Origin: Diplolepis rosae
Lineage: Eukaryota; Arthropoda; Insecta; Hymenoptera; Diplolepididae
Assembly: GCA_030998225.1 (NCBI GenBank)
Contig: JAPYXD010000680.1
Location: forward strand, 13,268,001 to 13,332,000
Reading direction: 5' to 3'
DNA: 64,000 nt
Position 1 is the first letter of the stretch. Every line of letters begins with the position of its first letter. The translations under genes were made by a program, and so were the position numbers. The notes under the pieces are model-generated. The model was not told the origin of the DNA, ran no database searches, and saw nothing but the letters and a program-made list of their open reading frames with translations. Shown piece after piece: positions 22,275 through 33,060 of the stretch.

Positions 22275-23510
22275 GCGGGCGACAAATGGTCTCTCAAAGA
22301 AGAGATGACATGTGGCGCTCCTCAAGGGTCGCGGGTGGGTCCACTCGTTTGGAACATCATGTATGATGACTTCCTGCGCATGGACCTGCCTGCTGGAACG
22401 AGCATCGTCGGCTTCGCGGATGACGCACTTGTCGTGTGCGCCGCTGACGACTTCGGAATCCTAGAGCTGAGGATCAATGAAAGTCTGTGGCGAGCAAAGC
22501 GTTGGTTGGATGGTAGAGGCCTTAAAATGGCCCCTTAGAAAATCGAGGCTTTGCTCGTTACGGACAGGAGATCCTTCCAATATCCGAGGATCGTTCTCGG
22601 AGAGCATGAAGTCGAGTGGAAAACAAGCATTAAGTACCTGGGGGTGCAGCTGGATCGTAGGCTTAGCTTTGGCGAACACCTAAAGATCGCAGCTGCCAAA
22701 GCCATCCAATGTGGAGCGATCTTGACCCGGCTTATGCCAAACATTGGTGGACCCAGGGAAGCGAAAAGGAGATTGGTGGCCAGCGTGGTCCATTCGAAGC
22801 TGCTTTATGCAGCTCCGGTCTGGGCCAATGCCTTGCAAAACCATGCTATCCAGAAGAAGCTGTTCTCGGCGCAGAGACTTGTCGCGCTGAGAATAGTTTC
22901 GGCATATAGAACTATCTCGACGAGCGCTGTGCTGGTCCTGGCGAGCGTCCCGTCAATAGATTTATTGGCGGAGGAAAGGCAGGAAACCTTTCAGCTTCGC
23001 AAGGAGCTTACCTGCGCAGACCTGCAGGAAATCGCTCGCGCGAAGGAGGCCATCCGCAAGGATGGAAGGCGCAGACTCGTCGAGAAATGGCAGATGAGAT
23101 GGCATGGTGAGCAGACAGGGAGATGGACCTACCGCCTGATCCCGGAGCTCGCCACCTGGCTGAACACAACGCACGGGGAAATCGGCTTTTACTTGGCGCA
23201 AGCGCTCTTGGGCCATGGCTGTTTTAACGCGTACCTGAGGCACTTTAAGAAGATAGACGAGGAGACGTGTCGCTACTGCGATTCTCCGGTGGATAACGCG
23301 GAGCACGCACTCTTCGTCTGCGCAAAATGGGGTGTGGCTAGAGGGGTCCTCGATCAGGCGGTGAGTTCCGAACTTACTCCTGACACGATGGTCCCCCTCA
23401 TGCTCCAGTCTGAACGGTTCTGGACGCTCATCGAGTCATTCGTCACACTTGTGATGAAGACGAGAGAACTTGATGGGCGTCGAGAGCGAAACAACGGGGA
23501 GGGCCAGTAG
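22275..23510 (+). pseudogene. R1-type ORF2 C-terminal half (RT to zinc knuckle)
   Basis: The frame enters in RT: GAPQGSRVGPLVWNIMYDD, then GFADDALVV, where FADD is the catalytic x-A-D-D box. One nonsense TAG (22537) breaks KMAP-KIEALL; after it the frame is open to 23508. Thumb region text IKYLGVQLDRRLSF follows, and near the end CRYCDSPVDNAEHALFVC gives the CX2CX8HX4C knuckle typical of R1, Jockey and related ORF2 proteins. The N-terminal endonuclease and RT fingers are missing. A single stop in about 410 codons suggests a recent insertion. RT would copy its own mRNA at a nicked target in the nucleus. Confidence 0.9.
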
Positions 23511-23858
23511 AAATCGCATCGGGGCCTGCACCCGCGGCCCTGCGTCTCGGGTAGACTTGGCTGTCCGCGTCGTTCGGGGGTGGAATCTGTATGTTTTCTC
23601 CCCTGGGTGGCGCGGCTAGTCGGTTTGCCTAGTGGGCGTGTGGCCGCGGATGTAGGTTCCGAGCGAACGGATGACGGAAGAGTCGTACGCGACTTTAATG
23701 GAACCATCCACCCGTGAAGTTTAAAGCCGAAAGGCGGTTCCGCAGGTGGTGTATTGGTTCGAGAGGGGGTTTTTTGGTTTTAACAGGTATGCCTAGACCC
23801 GTCCTAGGAGAGTCCTGTACAACGTCTATAAAAGATTTCACCATTTTTCCTCCTCACC
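23511..23858 (+). other. 3' UTR of the R1-type element
   Basis: G+C-rich non-coding sequence between the ORF2 stop and the A-run. No stable motif recognised. Confidence 0.7.
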
Positions 23859-25809
23859 AAAAAAAAAAAAAAAAAAATCAATATATTTACATTTATTTTT
23901 TAAATATTTTGAAAATAATTCGACTAAAATAATGATTAATAAGATTTTGTAACATTGTGGGAATATTGGAACGCTGCAAGATTAAATTTTGAGTACAATT
24001 TTCAATTAATGAATGTTTAAAGAATTGAGTGAAAGCATCAATTAAAAAATATTTTTTCTTTATAAATTTGATTAAGTGCAGTAATAAGAAAATTTTGACT
24101 TTCTATAAAGCATTTCATTTATCTGATTAAAAGTCTGTGCATACGTCACTAAAACGTAAGAATAAAAAACTTTAAACTGCTTTTACCATCAATCTATGAA
24201 TGTGGATTTTAAACCGTAATTTAATGTGTCTTATTTTTTTTTGATAAAATATTTTTAACATAATTTTTTGCTTAAAGTAGCCGATTTACTCGATTAAAAA
24301 TTGGTCAACTTGTATATTTCAAAATTCTGTAATAAAAGTATTTTCATATTATGTTTTTTGTATCCTATGCGTAGAATTTTATTTTAAAATTGAGATTCCT
24401 CACAAAGAAGAAAGATTGTCTTATTAAAGCAGTTTATTCCCAGAAATTAAAAATCATTTACTTAATATTTCGATTCCAAACATTGAATATTTATTGACTT
24501 TGAATAAAACAGAAAAAAAATTTTTATGAAGTTTTAAAATCTTTTTACAATGTGACGAATCGGGCTGAATTTAGAATTACGAAATCTTTCATTAAAAAAA
24601 GAAAAAGTCACTCACATGAAATAAACTTCTGTAAGAATTATTAAGGTTGAAGAGATGTTAAAATATTTGAAAAATAATGCAATTGTAAAATTGTAATTTA
24701 TATCAATATTTGACAAATTTTTAGCTTTCTCAATCAAAGCATTATCCGGAAATTTTTAGTTCCTATAAAAAGATGGAATATTTATCAATTTCTTGAATGT
24801 TCATACATTAAAAAAATATCGAATTAGAGAATTATATGCAAAGTATTTTCCATTAAGAAGACATAAACATGACATAATTAGTTTTATATCTACATTTTCA
24901 GCTTACTTTTTTGTGGCTTAAGCACACATTTTGAATTCGAAATACAAAAATGCTCTACAGAGTTGAAGTATTTCCTGAATCAATTATTATTGATCCTGAA
25001 TTCTATTGGAAAATTTGTTGTTTACTGTTCAAATCTTACTACGATTTCAGACGGACAGACAAATTAAGAGCTACAAAATATTTCATCCAAAAGATTGCAC
25101 TCCTCCATAAAATCTTGTCAAATTGTAACAAGATTTGAACACTTCGAACGAACATTTTTATGTAAAATTTAAAGTTGATTGATATTTATATGTTAATATG
25201 GAAATACCAATAAACACATATTTTAGCTTTTTAATTTATCTACTGCTATTAGACAATTTTCCATTTCCGTAGAGATTTTAAGTTTTGGAATGAAAAGTTT
25301 GTGCTTAGGCTACAAAAATGTGAGATGAAAATATTTCTAACATATAACTGAAAATATAAGTTATGAACTTGAATTTTATGTTCATGTTATCTTGATAGAA
25401 AATATTGTTCTAATTGAAAAATTGTTAAATGTACAAAATTAGTAAGAAGTATATAAATTTGAATGGAAAATTATGTATTGATTCAAATTTTATACATTTA
25501 TTGTCACTAAATTTCACTGAAAGTTTATTTTTGAAGTGTTGAAATCCTCATGAAATTTTCCAAGATCATACTAATGTTTATTTCATGCAGACTTTCTTCA
25601 AGAAATTGAAGAAAAGTGTTATTTCTTGAACTATATACTTCGTAAATTCAAATTCGTCGTCTGCTTTGCGCCTCTTTTGCACGTACTCGAGAAAAATACA
25701 ATTCTTAATTTCGACTCGATAAACGAAAGCGTGAAATCTAAAAATAACTTGAAAACTCAAGCATTGTAACGAAGTCCGTTTTCGTGCACCTTCGGCTTTA
25801 CACGAAGCT

Positions 25810-26699
25810 GGCGACCGCAGCGTGTAGCAGAGCCAACACACTGACACGCCACGTTTGCATGTGTTTCTCCCAGATGGGAACATGGTAGGGGCCGAAAAAT
25901 CCCACGTTCTGGAGACACTGTGATTACTTTCATTTGATTCTGGGTGACTAGTTTGGATGAGCCTTGCCACTCTCGGTTCACCGAACGTTCGAATGAAGTC
26001 TAATGCAGCGAAAATAAAAGGCTCCAGCATAATAAATAAAATTTAATATTATATGGAGGAGATAATAACTCGTATGGCAATAAATATTAGCCTGCAATTT
26101 GTTTAAAGCTTTAAAAAACATTTGAGCAAAGAAAGAAAAACCCAACAGCATTTGTGATTCTACAACTAATTTCAAAGGAATTCTTAACATTGCTCAATTT
26201 AAAGTTTGCTACACTCTGTATTTGCAAACTTTACTGAATTAACATAAAATTTTAACGAGTTTCTTGTCATTGTATGATAGATTGGTTTTTAATAATAGTT
26301 GAGCTGCTGCGACAGTCTGAAATCGAATATCGAGAATCACATGAAAGATGGTATTTCATGTAATCAGGAGAAAGAAAGCGAGGAAAGACTGAGGATTTTT
26401 CACACCCTACATCCAAAGGAGAAGCCGCTAGATACAATACAAATATAATCATTTTCTCTAATATCAAAAAATCTAATCCCCAAAACGGTGTTTATTTGAC
26501 TGTCATCCATATTTTCTCATCCACACTTTCAGTGCTCTCTTTCGCACTCGTACGAAGGAATCTTAAATTTTCTCAATTTTTACATGTTACTCGATTGTCT
26601 CGCTAAAATGATTAAAGGCGTAGCCAACTTGCGAATCCTCTGTCTTTCATTATACAACATAGCATATCGTTTATCTTGATCTGTTTGCGCCCACTGCAA
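25810..26699. other. Flank between the hAT structure and the Jockey fragment
   Basis: No gene supported. A minus-strand frame runs from 26030 into the right arm but only by joining unrelated sequence. Confidence 0.4.
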
Positions 26700-27278
26700 A
26701 ATCCATATTCGACGTTAAAACTATAGCTGGGCTCAGCGTCAAGGTTGAAGCTAAGCGCAAATCCCACATGATCCCTCAGTGTCTTCGCTGCCTGAAGTTC
26801 TTCCACGTGGTAAATTACTGTCGCGCACCTTGGAACTGCGCCTTCTGTGTGCGCAGCCATGCCACCACTCTCTCTTAAAGACCAAAAGGATACCACCCCT
26901 TCCTGCTTCAACTGCAAAGGCCCACACCACGTCACATACCGCGGATGCTCCAAGGTTCCCCAAAAACCAGGCTCCAAGTCTCATTCTAATCACCAACGCT
27001 CAAAAACCCAATCAACTTCAGGGTCTCACAACCCCTCTGTACCATTCAGGGAACCCTCTCCACCCCCTCCTAATCTACCAAGTCCACAGAGCATCCCCAA
27101 CCTTTCCAAACCGCAACGCTCCTACGCCAGCGCAGTTTCCCCCGACCCCTCACCACAAACTCTTAATCAAGGTCAATTATCTCCTATCCCTGACCCCTCA
27201 CATAATCCACAACTTCAGCAGCTTTTTCGTGAATTCCTCTCCATCTTCACAGCTGCCCTCCAACTCTTAAACGCATAA
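26700..27278 (+). pseudogene. Jockey-type ORF1 (Gag-like) C-terminal part
   Basis: Starts inside the protein with VKVEAKRKS, then a first knuckle CLRCLKFFHVVNYC and a second partial CAFC. A frame change near 26850-26880 moves the next knuckle, CFNCKGPHHVTYRGC, to the frame that stops at 27276. After it comes a Pro/Ser-rich tail. Knuckle spacing (CX2CX4HX4-6C) fits Jockey-clade ORF1 proteins, which coat the element RNA. Confidence 0.8.
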
Positions 27279-27287
27279 CACTCATAA

Positions 27288-27951
27288 AAACAAACTGACC
27301 ATACTTACCTGGAATGCGAGTGGCATTTTTGCACCCAAACGACTTGAACTCACCCTTCTTCTTAACGGGAAAGCTATTGACGTTGCCTGCATAACGGAGA
27401 CTCACCTAAAACCTGAGGATAAACTGTATATCCCTACTTTCTCGGTATACAGAAATGATCATACTTCATCAAGAAGAGGCAACGATACCATTGGTAGCGA
27501 TACCCTGAAAATTCTCCCCCGCAAGCATGTTGTGGCTATTTGCAACATTGTTAATGCAATGATGCGGCTAAAATATTTCCCTTCTGCCTGGAAAGAGGCC
27601 ACTGTTATCTTTCTTCCAAAACCAGGAAAATCTCTAAGCTCAGCCTCCAGATACAGTCCCATCAGTCTACTCTGCATTCTTAGTAAAGTAGCTGAGAACA
27701 TCATCCTTACTCGATTCGACGAATTTGGCTCGCTAAACAATGTATTACCTAACTTCCAGCACGGTTTCCGAAAGCGTCATGGTACAGCCCATCAACTTCT
27801 GCGTGTCTCTGAATACACTGCTGACAATCTGAACAAGGCTAAACACACATCCATACTTCTTCTGGACTGTAAGCAGGCATTTGACAGAGTCTGGCACGAT
27901 GGTCTTATCTTTAAACTCATCGAGCTGAAATTTCCTCACTACCTAATGTGA
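27288..27951 (+). pseudogene. Jockey-type ORF2, endonuclease start fused to RT start
   Basis: 27292-27480 gives TILTWNASGIFAPKRLELTLLL, then IDVACITETHLKP, the N-terminal catalytic part of an APE-type endonuclease (Asn in WNA.GI, Glu in ETHL). The sequence then jumps, near 27470-27490, to RT: YFPSAWKEATVIFLPKPGK, then FQHGFRKRHGTAHQL and LLDCKQAFDRVWHDGL, which is RT motif A with its catalytic Asp. The rest of the endonuclease is deleted, and the frame ends at TGA 27949, before the x-A-D-D box. Inactive. Confidence 0.85.
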
Positions 27952-28257
27952 CCAAAATACTCTGTAAGAGCAGTGATTTTTACACCTGTTCTCGAAATTT
28001 CTGACCAAAATAGTGTTTCCTATAGCATTTTTACACATGTCTACTAGAAGAATCTGAGATTTGACAAAAATCGATTTTTTCAAAAAAAGTTGGTAGTAAC
28101 CCCTTAAGCGAATCTGACACTACCCATCTTTGGGTGTCTTTTGAAGATCTCCCCTCCCCGACTCATCAACAAAAAAAAACGTTTAGGACATTAGAAGCCG
28201 AGCTCTCTGAGAGGATACCTCCAGAGAATCTTCACCTTTTCTAGTTTTAATAAAACT
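27952..28257. other. Sequence between Jockey fragment and P element
   Basis: No gene. Contains the left copy of the P-element target duplication (28250-28257). Confidence 0.5.
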
Positions 28258-28358
28258 CAGCCCTATCCGACGACGAGCTAAATTTCGGTCTCTTAACGAT
28301 GACAGGCAGAAACTAATCTGCTAGCGGCGCCACCTCCGTCCTCTCATATGAAAGTATT
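28258..28358 (+). repeat. Left terminal inverted repeat of the P-type element
   Basis: Pairs with 34163-34274. The innermost 50 bp are nearly perfect; the outer half has small indels. THAP domains of P transposases bind near the ends, so binding sites are expected here. Confidence 0.9.
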
Positions 28359-28488
28359 ATTTTGCATGGTGTTTATGAACAAATTTAAACATTTATTGGA
28401 AAAATAGAAAAATTTCTTAAATTTTAATAATTGTTTTCATTATTAATGAAGTTTAGTGTTTTTAGTGCAAATTAATTTAGTCATAAAC

Positions 28489-28737
28489 ATGAGTGCTCGT
28501 AAGGGTAGTCGGTGTGTTGTCCCTAACTGCAAGTCAGGTTATCCTTCCTGTAAGGAGAAATTAACTTTAATATCCGTCCCAAAAGATCAAAAAACTGTTA
28601 GAAAATGGGAAAGTGCAATTTCTCGAAAACATTTCACCCTAAAAAGTGGTCAGGTTGTATGCCAAAAACACTTCCCATCAGATGACATTGTTTGGAAGAA
28701 GGAAGTTAAGGATCCGGAAGGAAACGTTATGGCTTCA
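28489..28737 (+). CDS. THAP domain exon of the P-type transposase
   Basis: The ATG at 28489 starts 83 codons that form one THAP DNA-binding domain: CVVPNC (first two Cys of the C2CH zinc site), SVPKD, KWESAI, then VVCQKHFPSDDI (Cys and His). A good donor, GTAAGC, is at 28738, so the exon probably ends there; the reading frame itself continues to 28815. In P transposases this domain recognises DNA inside the element ends. The acceptor TTTTGTAG before 28959 is in the wrong phase to join this exon to the next open frame, so an indel or another splice choice must be assumed. Confidence 0.8.
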
Positions 28738-28958
28738 GTAAGCAAATGTGCATTTTTTTTAAAAAGCTACATGAAAATAAATCAGAAAACAACTTTTGAT
28801 CGAATAAAGGTTTAACATTTGTCACTGTATACCTTGTGAATATACATTTAGAATTAATGGTACTACGGAATTTCTATAGGAAGTATTGTGTAGATGACTT
28901 GCAATTTATTATGAGAAATTTTTTCGAAAGGTCATGCCATGATTTGTATTTTTTGTAG

Positions 28959-30221
28959 GAGATTTTTTCCTGATTGCCCTCAGTACCTGACAAAGATAAT
29001 AAGAAAACGTAAATCTCCTAAAAAACGGGAAGCTCCCCCTCCTGCTTCAAAGAGAATAAAAAAAAGGAAGCTCTTTGATGAAATCAAAGAAAGTACTTCT
29101 AGTACAATGGAAGAATCAGGAACTGACAATTTAAATGAAGGTAATGATTATTTGAAAAGTATTCACGCAGACAGTATTCATGAGGAAGAAAAAAATTTTC
29201 AAACAGGAAACGTACACGAAGAAAAATCAACCAGTTCTGAAACAGTACGTCTAGACGAGGAAGACCCAAGTTTTCAAACAGAAAACCTAAGCGAGGTAGA
29301 AAAACAGCGTCTAACTTTATTCCATTCATTATTTGACAATAAAAATAATTTGACAATTCCAACATCTTGGAATCGGCGACAAACGGATAAAAATGATTCT
29401 ATATTGGGCATAGAATTAACGCAAATCATATCTCGAAAAGTTGATAACAAAATCTTGTTTGTATCTTCAAAAAAACTGATTGTTTTTGAGGATTTGCGAG
29501 TTCAAGCCGAGGTAATGGCCATTCCTGCAGAATTAAAGCAAATTGGCTTTACAGGTACGCATGTTTCGTCCGCTGAAGAAATTGAGAACTTAATAAAAAC
29601 TTTTTACGGGTTCAAATTTTGTACTGGATGTGGCTCGCCGACTTCTGTTAGAAATTTGGAAAACTCTTTTGCTGTTCGTGACTGTGAAGGTCGTTTGCGT
29701 CACGCAAAATGTTCTTTGATCATGGCAAATACTGGCGAAACCACAAAAAGATCATGTTGCGAGTCTTGTAGAAAGGGGAAGAGAGCTTTGGCAAATAAAA
29801 CGATACGTTTAAAAAAACGAAAAGAGCATCAGCGAATTAATTTCAAACTAAGTCCTACCAAAATGCGACAGCTTAAAATTATGAAGCATAGACAAAAAAT
29901 TGCAAATCAGCGTAAAAGTCGTTATTTACGACTGTCTCGTTACTATAAGGATAAACTGAAAAGAAGCCAAGAAGAAATGGCATCTCTGAATGACAAGTCC
30001 TTAGCAGATAATCTTTCAAAATTAAAAATTAACAAAAGCGAACACACGGTGATTTCTGAAATAGTAGAAGCTTCTAGGTGCAAGAATAGTAAAAACCGCA
30101 GGTATTCAGAGGATTGGATACTGTTATGCCTGCTCTTTCATATGCGTTCACCAGCAGCCTATCGCTTATTAAGAGAAAATAAAATTCTACTATTACCACG
30201 TACAAGCACCATTCGTAGGTA
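28959..30221 (+). pseudogene. P-type transposase, middle exon
   Basis: An open frame of about 420 codons after a splice-acceptor-like TTTTTTGTAG. A Lys/Arg-rich start and an acidic Ser/Glu-rich linker (about 40-115) precede a segment with CTGCGSP...C...CCESC cysteines, then a basic coiled-coil-like region (about 275-355) as in P and THAP9-type transposases, which dimerise through a leucine zipper. It ends with YSEDWILLCLLFHMRSPAAYRLLREN and LLPRTSTIRR, the conserved entry to the RNase H-like fold. The donor CGTAG/GTAAAT is at 30217. The start phase does not match the THAP exon, so this copy is probably dead. Confidence 0.8.
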
Positions 30222-30408
30222 AATATAAAAAAATTGATAATTTTAAAAGTACACATAATACAAAATAAAAATACTTAACATGATAAATAAAATTTATGAG
30301 TGAAAGTGGTAAATAATTTTTTTTTTTTCCAAAAACGTACCAGTTTCTATTAAAATTAAGGGTTAATAGAACTTTCACTTTTAATGGCAATTTTTATTTT
30401 TTTTACAT

Positions 30409-30709
30409 ATATTTATCATTGATGGAAACGCCCTGCGGATTCGACGACAAGTTTTTCAAGCTGTTTGCAGAATGTTTATCAAAAAAGCCAGAATTATATA
30501 GTCATGGAGTGTTATCTGTTGAAGAAATAACAGCAAGACAAAATGTACGTTTGGATCCAAAATCAATGAAAATACTGGGTCTCACTGATTATGGAAACGA
30601 AGAGCAAGTGGAAGTCAGTGAAAAGGCAGATCACGGCATGGTCTTTATGTTCCAACCGTTAATGGGTTTAATTGCATTCCCAATCGTTTATACGAAAAGG
30701 GCGAGCTGA
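30409..30709 (+). pseudogene. P-type transposase, RNase H-like segment
   Basis: In phase with the previous exon, reading starts with YLSLMETPCGFDDKFFKLF, as expected after TIRR. The acceptor position reads ACAT instead of ACAG, so splicing here looks broken. The segment continues with GLTDYGNE and HGMVFMFQPLMGL, recognisable RNase H-like core words of this family, and stops at 30707 just before an inserted family B fragment. The ORF has an internal ATG at 30422, but this is an exon, not a gene start. Confidence 0.7.
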
Positions 30710-30711
30710 AG

Positions 30712-31036
30712 GTAAAATGTTACAATTCAAATTTGTAGGACTTTATTTATTCAATAATATTGTATCATAACGTTTTTTCGTATTTCGTTAACGAACTTGT
30801 CCTTACTTTTTCGGCTCCGATAAAGTGTACCAAAGCTCAATTCAATCTGATAATTCTATCGAGAGTTATGCCGCACACGACCTACAGACAGACAGGCAGA
30901 CAGACAGACAGAAAGACACTTTCGTAAAAACCATTTTTTCTGACTCAGGGGGTCTCAAAACGTAAAGATTTGATGAAAATTTCGAAAGTCATTTTTCACA
31001 TAAAACCAATACCTTCTCATCCATGATGAGAATGTA
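30712..31036 (-). repeat. Family B fragment inserted in the P-type element
   Basis: Minus-strand copy of 4129-4640 with an internal deletion near 30785. It keeps the microsatellite (here CAGA) and ends exactly in the CATGATGAGAATGT terminus. Confidence 0.8.
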
Positions 31037-31110
31037 AAAATTTATTACATTTCAAACTTTCATCGTCATTTTATTTGATATTGAGTTTCAAAAATATTGT
31101 TTCCACTTTA

Positions 31111-31275
31111 CAGGTATTGAATGAATTTTTAATCTGGCTTGATGAATGGGAACAACGAGTTAAAACAGGTGAAATAAATCCAGAAGATTTCCTCACAAGC
31201 AGCACTAGCGAAGGACTTAGAGTTACAATCAATTCGGCAATAGATTTGTCTATTGAATTATTGCAAAAGCGTTAA
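31111..31275 (+). pseudogene. P-type transposase, segment after the RNase H core
   Basis: VLNEFLIWLDEWEQ, then FLTSSTSEGLRVTINSAIDLSIELL matches the fl..ST.EGLRVT...s pattern that precedes the LNQD.IE motif in P and THAP9-type transposases. The frame ends at 31273. The LNQD-like part itself is missing; the Mutator-like fragment and short GGCTTAAA-type repeats occupy its place. Confidence 0.75.
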
Positions 31276-31559
31276 AGCGTTAAAGGAGGTTGAAAAATAA
31301 AATACAGAGGCTAAAGAGGGTTAAATGATGACTTAACGATTATCAATAGGCTTTAAAGAGGTTGTGGAGGCTTAAAATGTTTCAAATGAGCTTCAAAATC
31401 ACCAAGAGGCTCATATGAGGCCCTCGAAATTTCGACTCGGGTAGTTTCGAGAAAAACGCGTTTAAAGATTTGAGAAAAGTTGCAGGCAGTTTTACTCACA
31501 TTTCGTTAATCGGCGATTCCTGCTCCATACATTGGACCTTCCTCTTGTTCAAATAGATC

Positions 31560-31930
31560 TTCTTCTTCGCTTCTTTCTGCTAGACGAGCAGTTCTAGCTT
31601 CCTTAGAAGCATCAGAAGCTCGTACTTCGGAGCGGCGTATCCGAGTTTCGCTAAATAATTTGCAATTTCAATTGTCTTCTTTCCTGCATGAATGTGTTTC
31701 GGCGCAAAAGTCCAAATCAATGAATTCAGCGATTCATTGTTATTTTAGGTTTCCGAGCCCAAACAACGGTGCAGCAAATTTTCATCGGATAAACTTTCGT
31801 ATATCGGCTTGATTGCTTCTAATATTTTGTCATTCAGAGGAGGCTTTTCGTGAACAAAGTCATCTAATGTACCCTCAGCCGCTGCTTTTTGCCACTTACA
31901 CCAGCTTGATGAACCAGGTGGACAATACAT
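31560..31930 (-). pseudogene. Mutator-like transposase domain fragment (antisense inside the P element)
   Basis: On the minus strand from 31930: CPPGSSSWCKWQKA, then IKPIYESLSDENLLHRCL, then NNNESLNSLIWTFAPKHI. This is the typical ending of the Mutator-like transposase domain found in many arthropod proteins (CP.G..SWC, LL.rCl.G.TQN.NES.N..iW...PK). The Gln of the TQN motif is a TAA stop (31745-31747), one transition from CAA; the frame is otherwise open to about 31560. Only the last third of the domain is present, with no catalytic start. Gene content, orientation and lack of splicing context show it is an insertion, not part of the P transposase. Confidence 0.7.
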
Positions 31931-32047
31931 GTGACCGGTTCGCGCGCTGCATCACTAAAATAGCTATAACTCCGTAAATAATTAAATTTTTTTTAAATTC
32001 CTTTGGAGGAAATATTCTTAAAGGTCTATTCTTTAAAAATATGGGAA

Positions 32048-32096
32048 ACACTCATGCAATCGCTCTGTTTCGCCCCTTGTAATGTAATATACTATT
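32048..32096 (+). repeat. Fragment of the 45.5-46.3 kb palindrome family
   Basis: Matches the block with CATGCAATCGCTCTGTTTCG and CCCCTTGTAATGTAATATAC found three times in 45491-46345. Confidence 0.8.
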
Positions 32097-32272
32097 TCTC
32101 TTTTCTTTCCAGCTTCTTCTAACTTCTTTTTAAGTAGTGAAAAATATATACTTTCTTATTTTATTTTTTCATTTTCTAATAGTTTTCATTTTTTGGTCAA
32201 CATATTCTGCACTGCTTTGAGTTGGACTAACAATTTTTTAATGGTGTATTTTCTTTTTATGTATAGAGGTTT

Positions 32273-33060
32273 TTTGGCACCGTTCGGATGGCTGGTGGAA
32301 CAAATGATCACCCTTGCATACCCACATTCTTACAAATTTATAAAATTCTATCTGTATATAGTATTCTGAAACCTCCTACACTAGATAATTGCACTACTTT
32401 CGATAATGATTCCCCACAGCCACTAGTAACAATTTCTCAATTAAAAGAGATTTACAAGTCTGGTCACAAAAGTTGCTTTGAGGAAATAAAGAGTAAATTA
32501 AAAGTCGTTGTAGAAGACGTTCATTTTGACTTCAGTGATTTTGTCACGGCTGTAGAGCACGATTATGCCTTACCAGAACTCATAGATTGTTTGCTCTTTT
32601 TTACTACGAAAGCGTTTGTAGGCATATAAAACAACGTGTAAAATGTAACGTTTGTTTGAGTGCTTTTTTGTCAACATCTGATGTTGCGAAAGACACTTTG
32701 CTTTTTTCCTGTGGTCAAATGCCGAGTAGTTTCGAAAAATTTATAAATCCACACAAAGAACTCATTCATCCGAATTGTCGTATGTATCAATTGATTCTTC
32801 GCATTGAAACTCTCTTTCGAAAGTACTGCAATTTCCGAAACGCTTTCGATCTCATTTTAGATGAATTAACTTCATCCAGCATTCACCTCCAATTCGAGTG
32901 TAATGAACACGAAAATGATGCTTTGGAAATCTTAGCATACGTAATTAAATTTTATTTGCAAATTAGAATGAGAGAATTCCTCAAAAAACAAATGATGAAT
33001 CTCATAAACAAATTAAGTCAGCTAAAAAGAAAAAAGCCAAGCTTTGCTCAGCTTGATTAA
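32273..33060 (+). pseudogene. P-type transposase, C-terminal part, frameshifted
   Basis: After an acceptor-like TTTTTATGTATAG, reading RFFGTVRMAGGTNDHPCIPTF gives the FFG.(I/V)R motif that follows LNQD.IE in this family. It continues to 32629, but the conserved sequence moves to the overlapping frame near 32595: YYESVCRHIKQRVKCNVCLSAFL, matching the Y..G...k....C..C pattern, then helical sequence to the stop at 33058. One frame change is therefore needed. This C-terminal region belongs to the end of the catalytic module of P and THAP9-type transposases. Confidence 0.75.

Larger units (their letters stand above)
22275..23875 (+). mobile_element. 5'-truncated R1-type non-LTR retrotransposon
   Basis: The insert starts inside the RT domain, ends in a run of about 18 A (23859-23877) and is flanked by 15-bp direct repeats that differ at one base. 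The uninterrupted sequence of the other arm confirms the empty site. G+C content is clearly higher than in the flanks. The 5' truncation, poly(A) tail and target duplication are the marks of target-primed reverse transcription. Confidence 0.9.
16738..25809. mobile_element. 9-kb hAT-type structure with inverted arms of about 2 kb
   Basis: The left arm 16738-18714 is repeated in inverted orientation at 22218-25809, where it is split by an R1-type insertion. Identity is high throughout (most lines differ by one or two bases). The outer ends share AGCTTCGTGTAAAGCCGAAG; the inner ends share ATTTTGCAAGATCAGT. The 3.5-kb spacer holds a hAT-like transposase. Known hAT elements usually have short inverted repeats and 8-bp target duplications; I see no duplication at the outer ends, so this may be a long-terminal-repeat variant or an inverted duplication that includes one end of a hAT copy. 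Confidence 0.75.
22218..25809. repeat. Right inverted arm, interrupted at 22275-23875
   Basis: Inverted copy of 16738-18714. The interruption falls after AATCAAAATATTTAC (22260-22274) and the arm resumes after AATCAATATATTTAC (23876-23890). Confidence 0.9.
26700..27951 (+). mobile_element. Jockey-type non-LTR retrotransposon fragment
   Basis: ORF1 zinc knuckles, the start of the endonuclease and the start of RT occur in the right order on the plus strand. About 1 kb of ORF2 is missing between them and everything after RT motif A is gone. No poly(A) tail is seen at the break. Confidence 0.85.

Noticed and set aside
25578..26030. 150-codon minus-strand ORF at the outer end of the right arm
   Set aside because: It crosses the border between the inverted arm and unique flank, so its two halves have separate origins.
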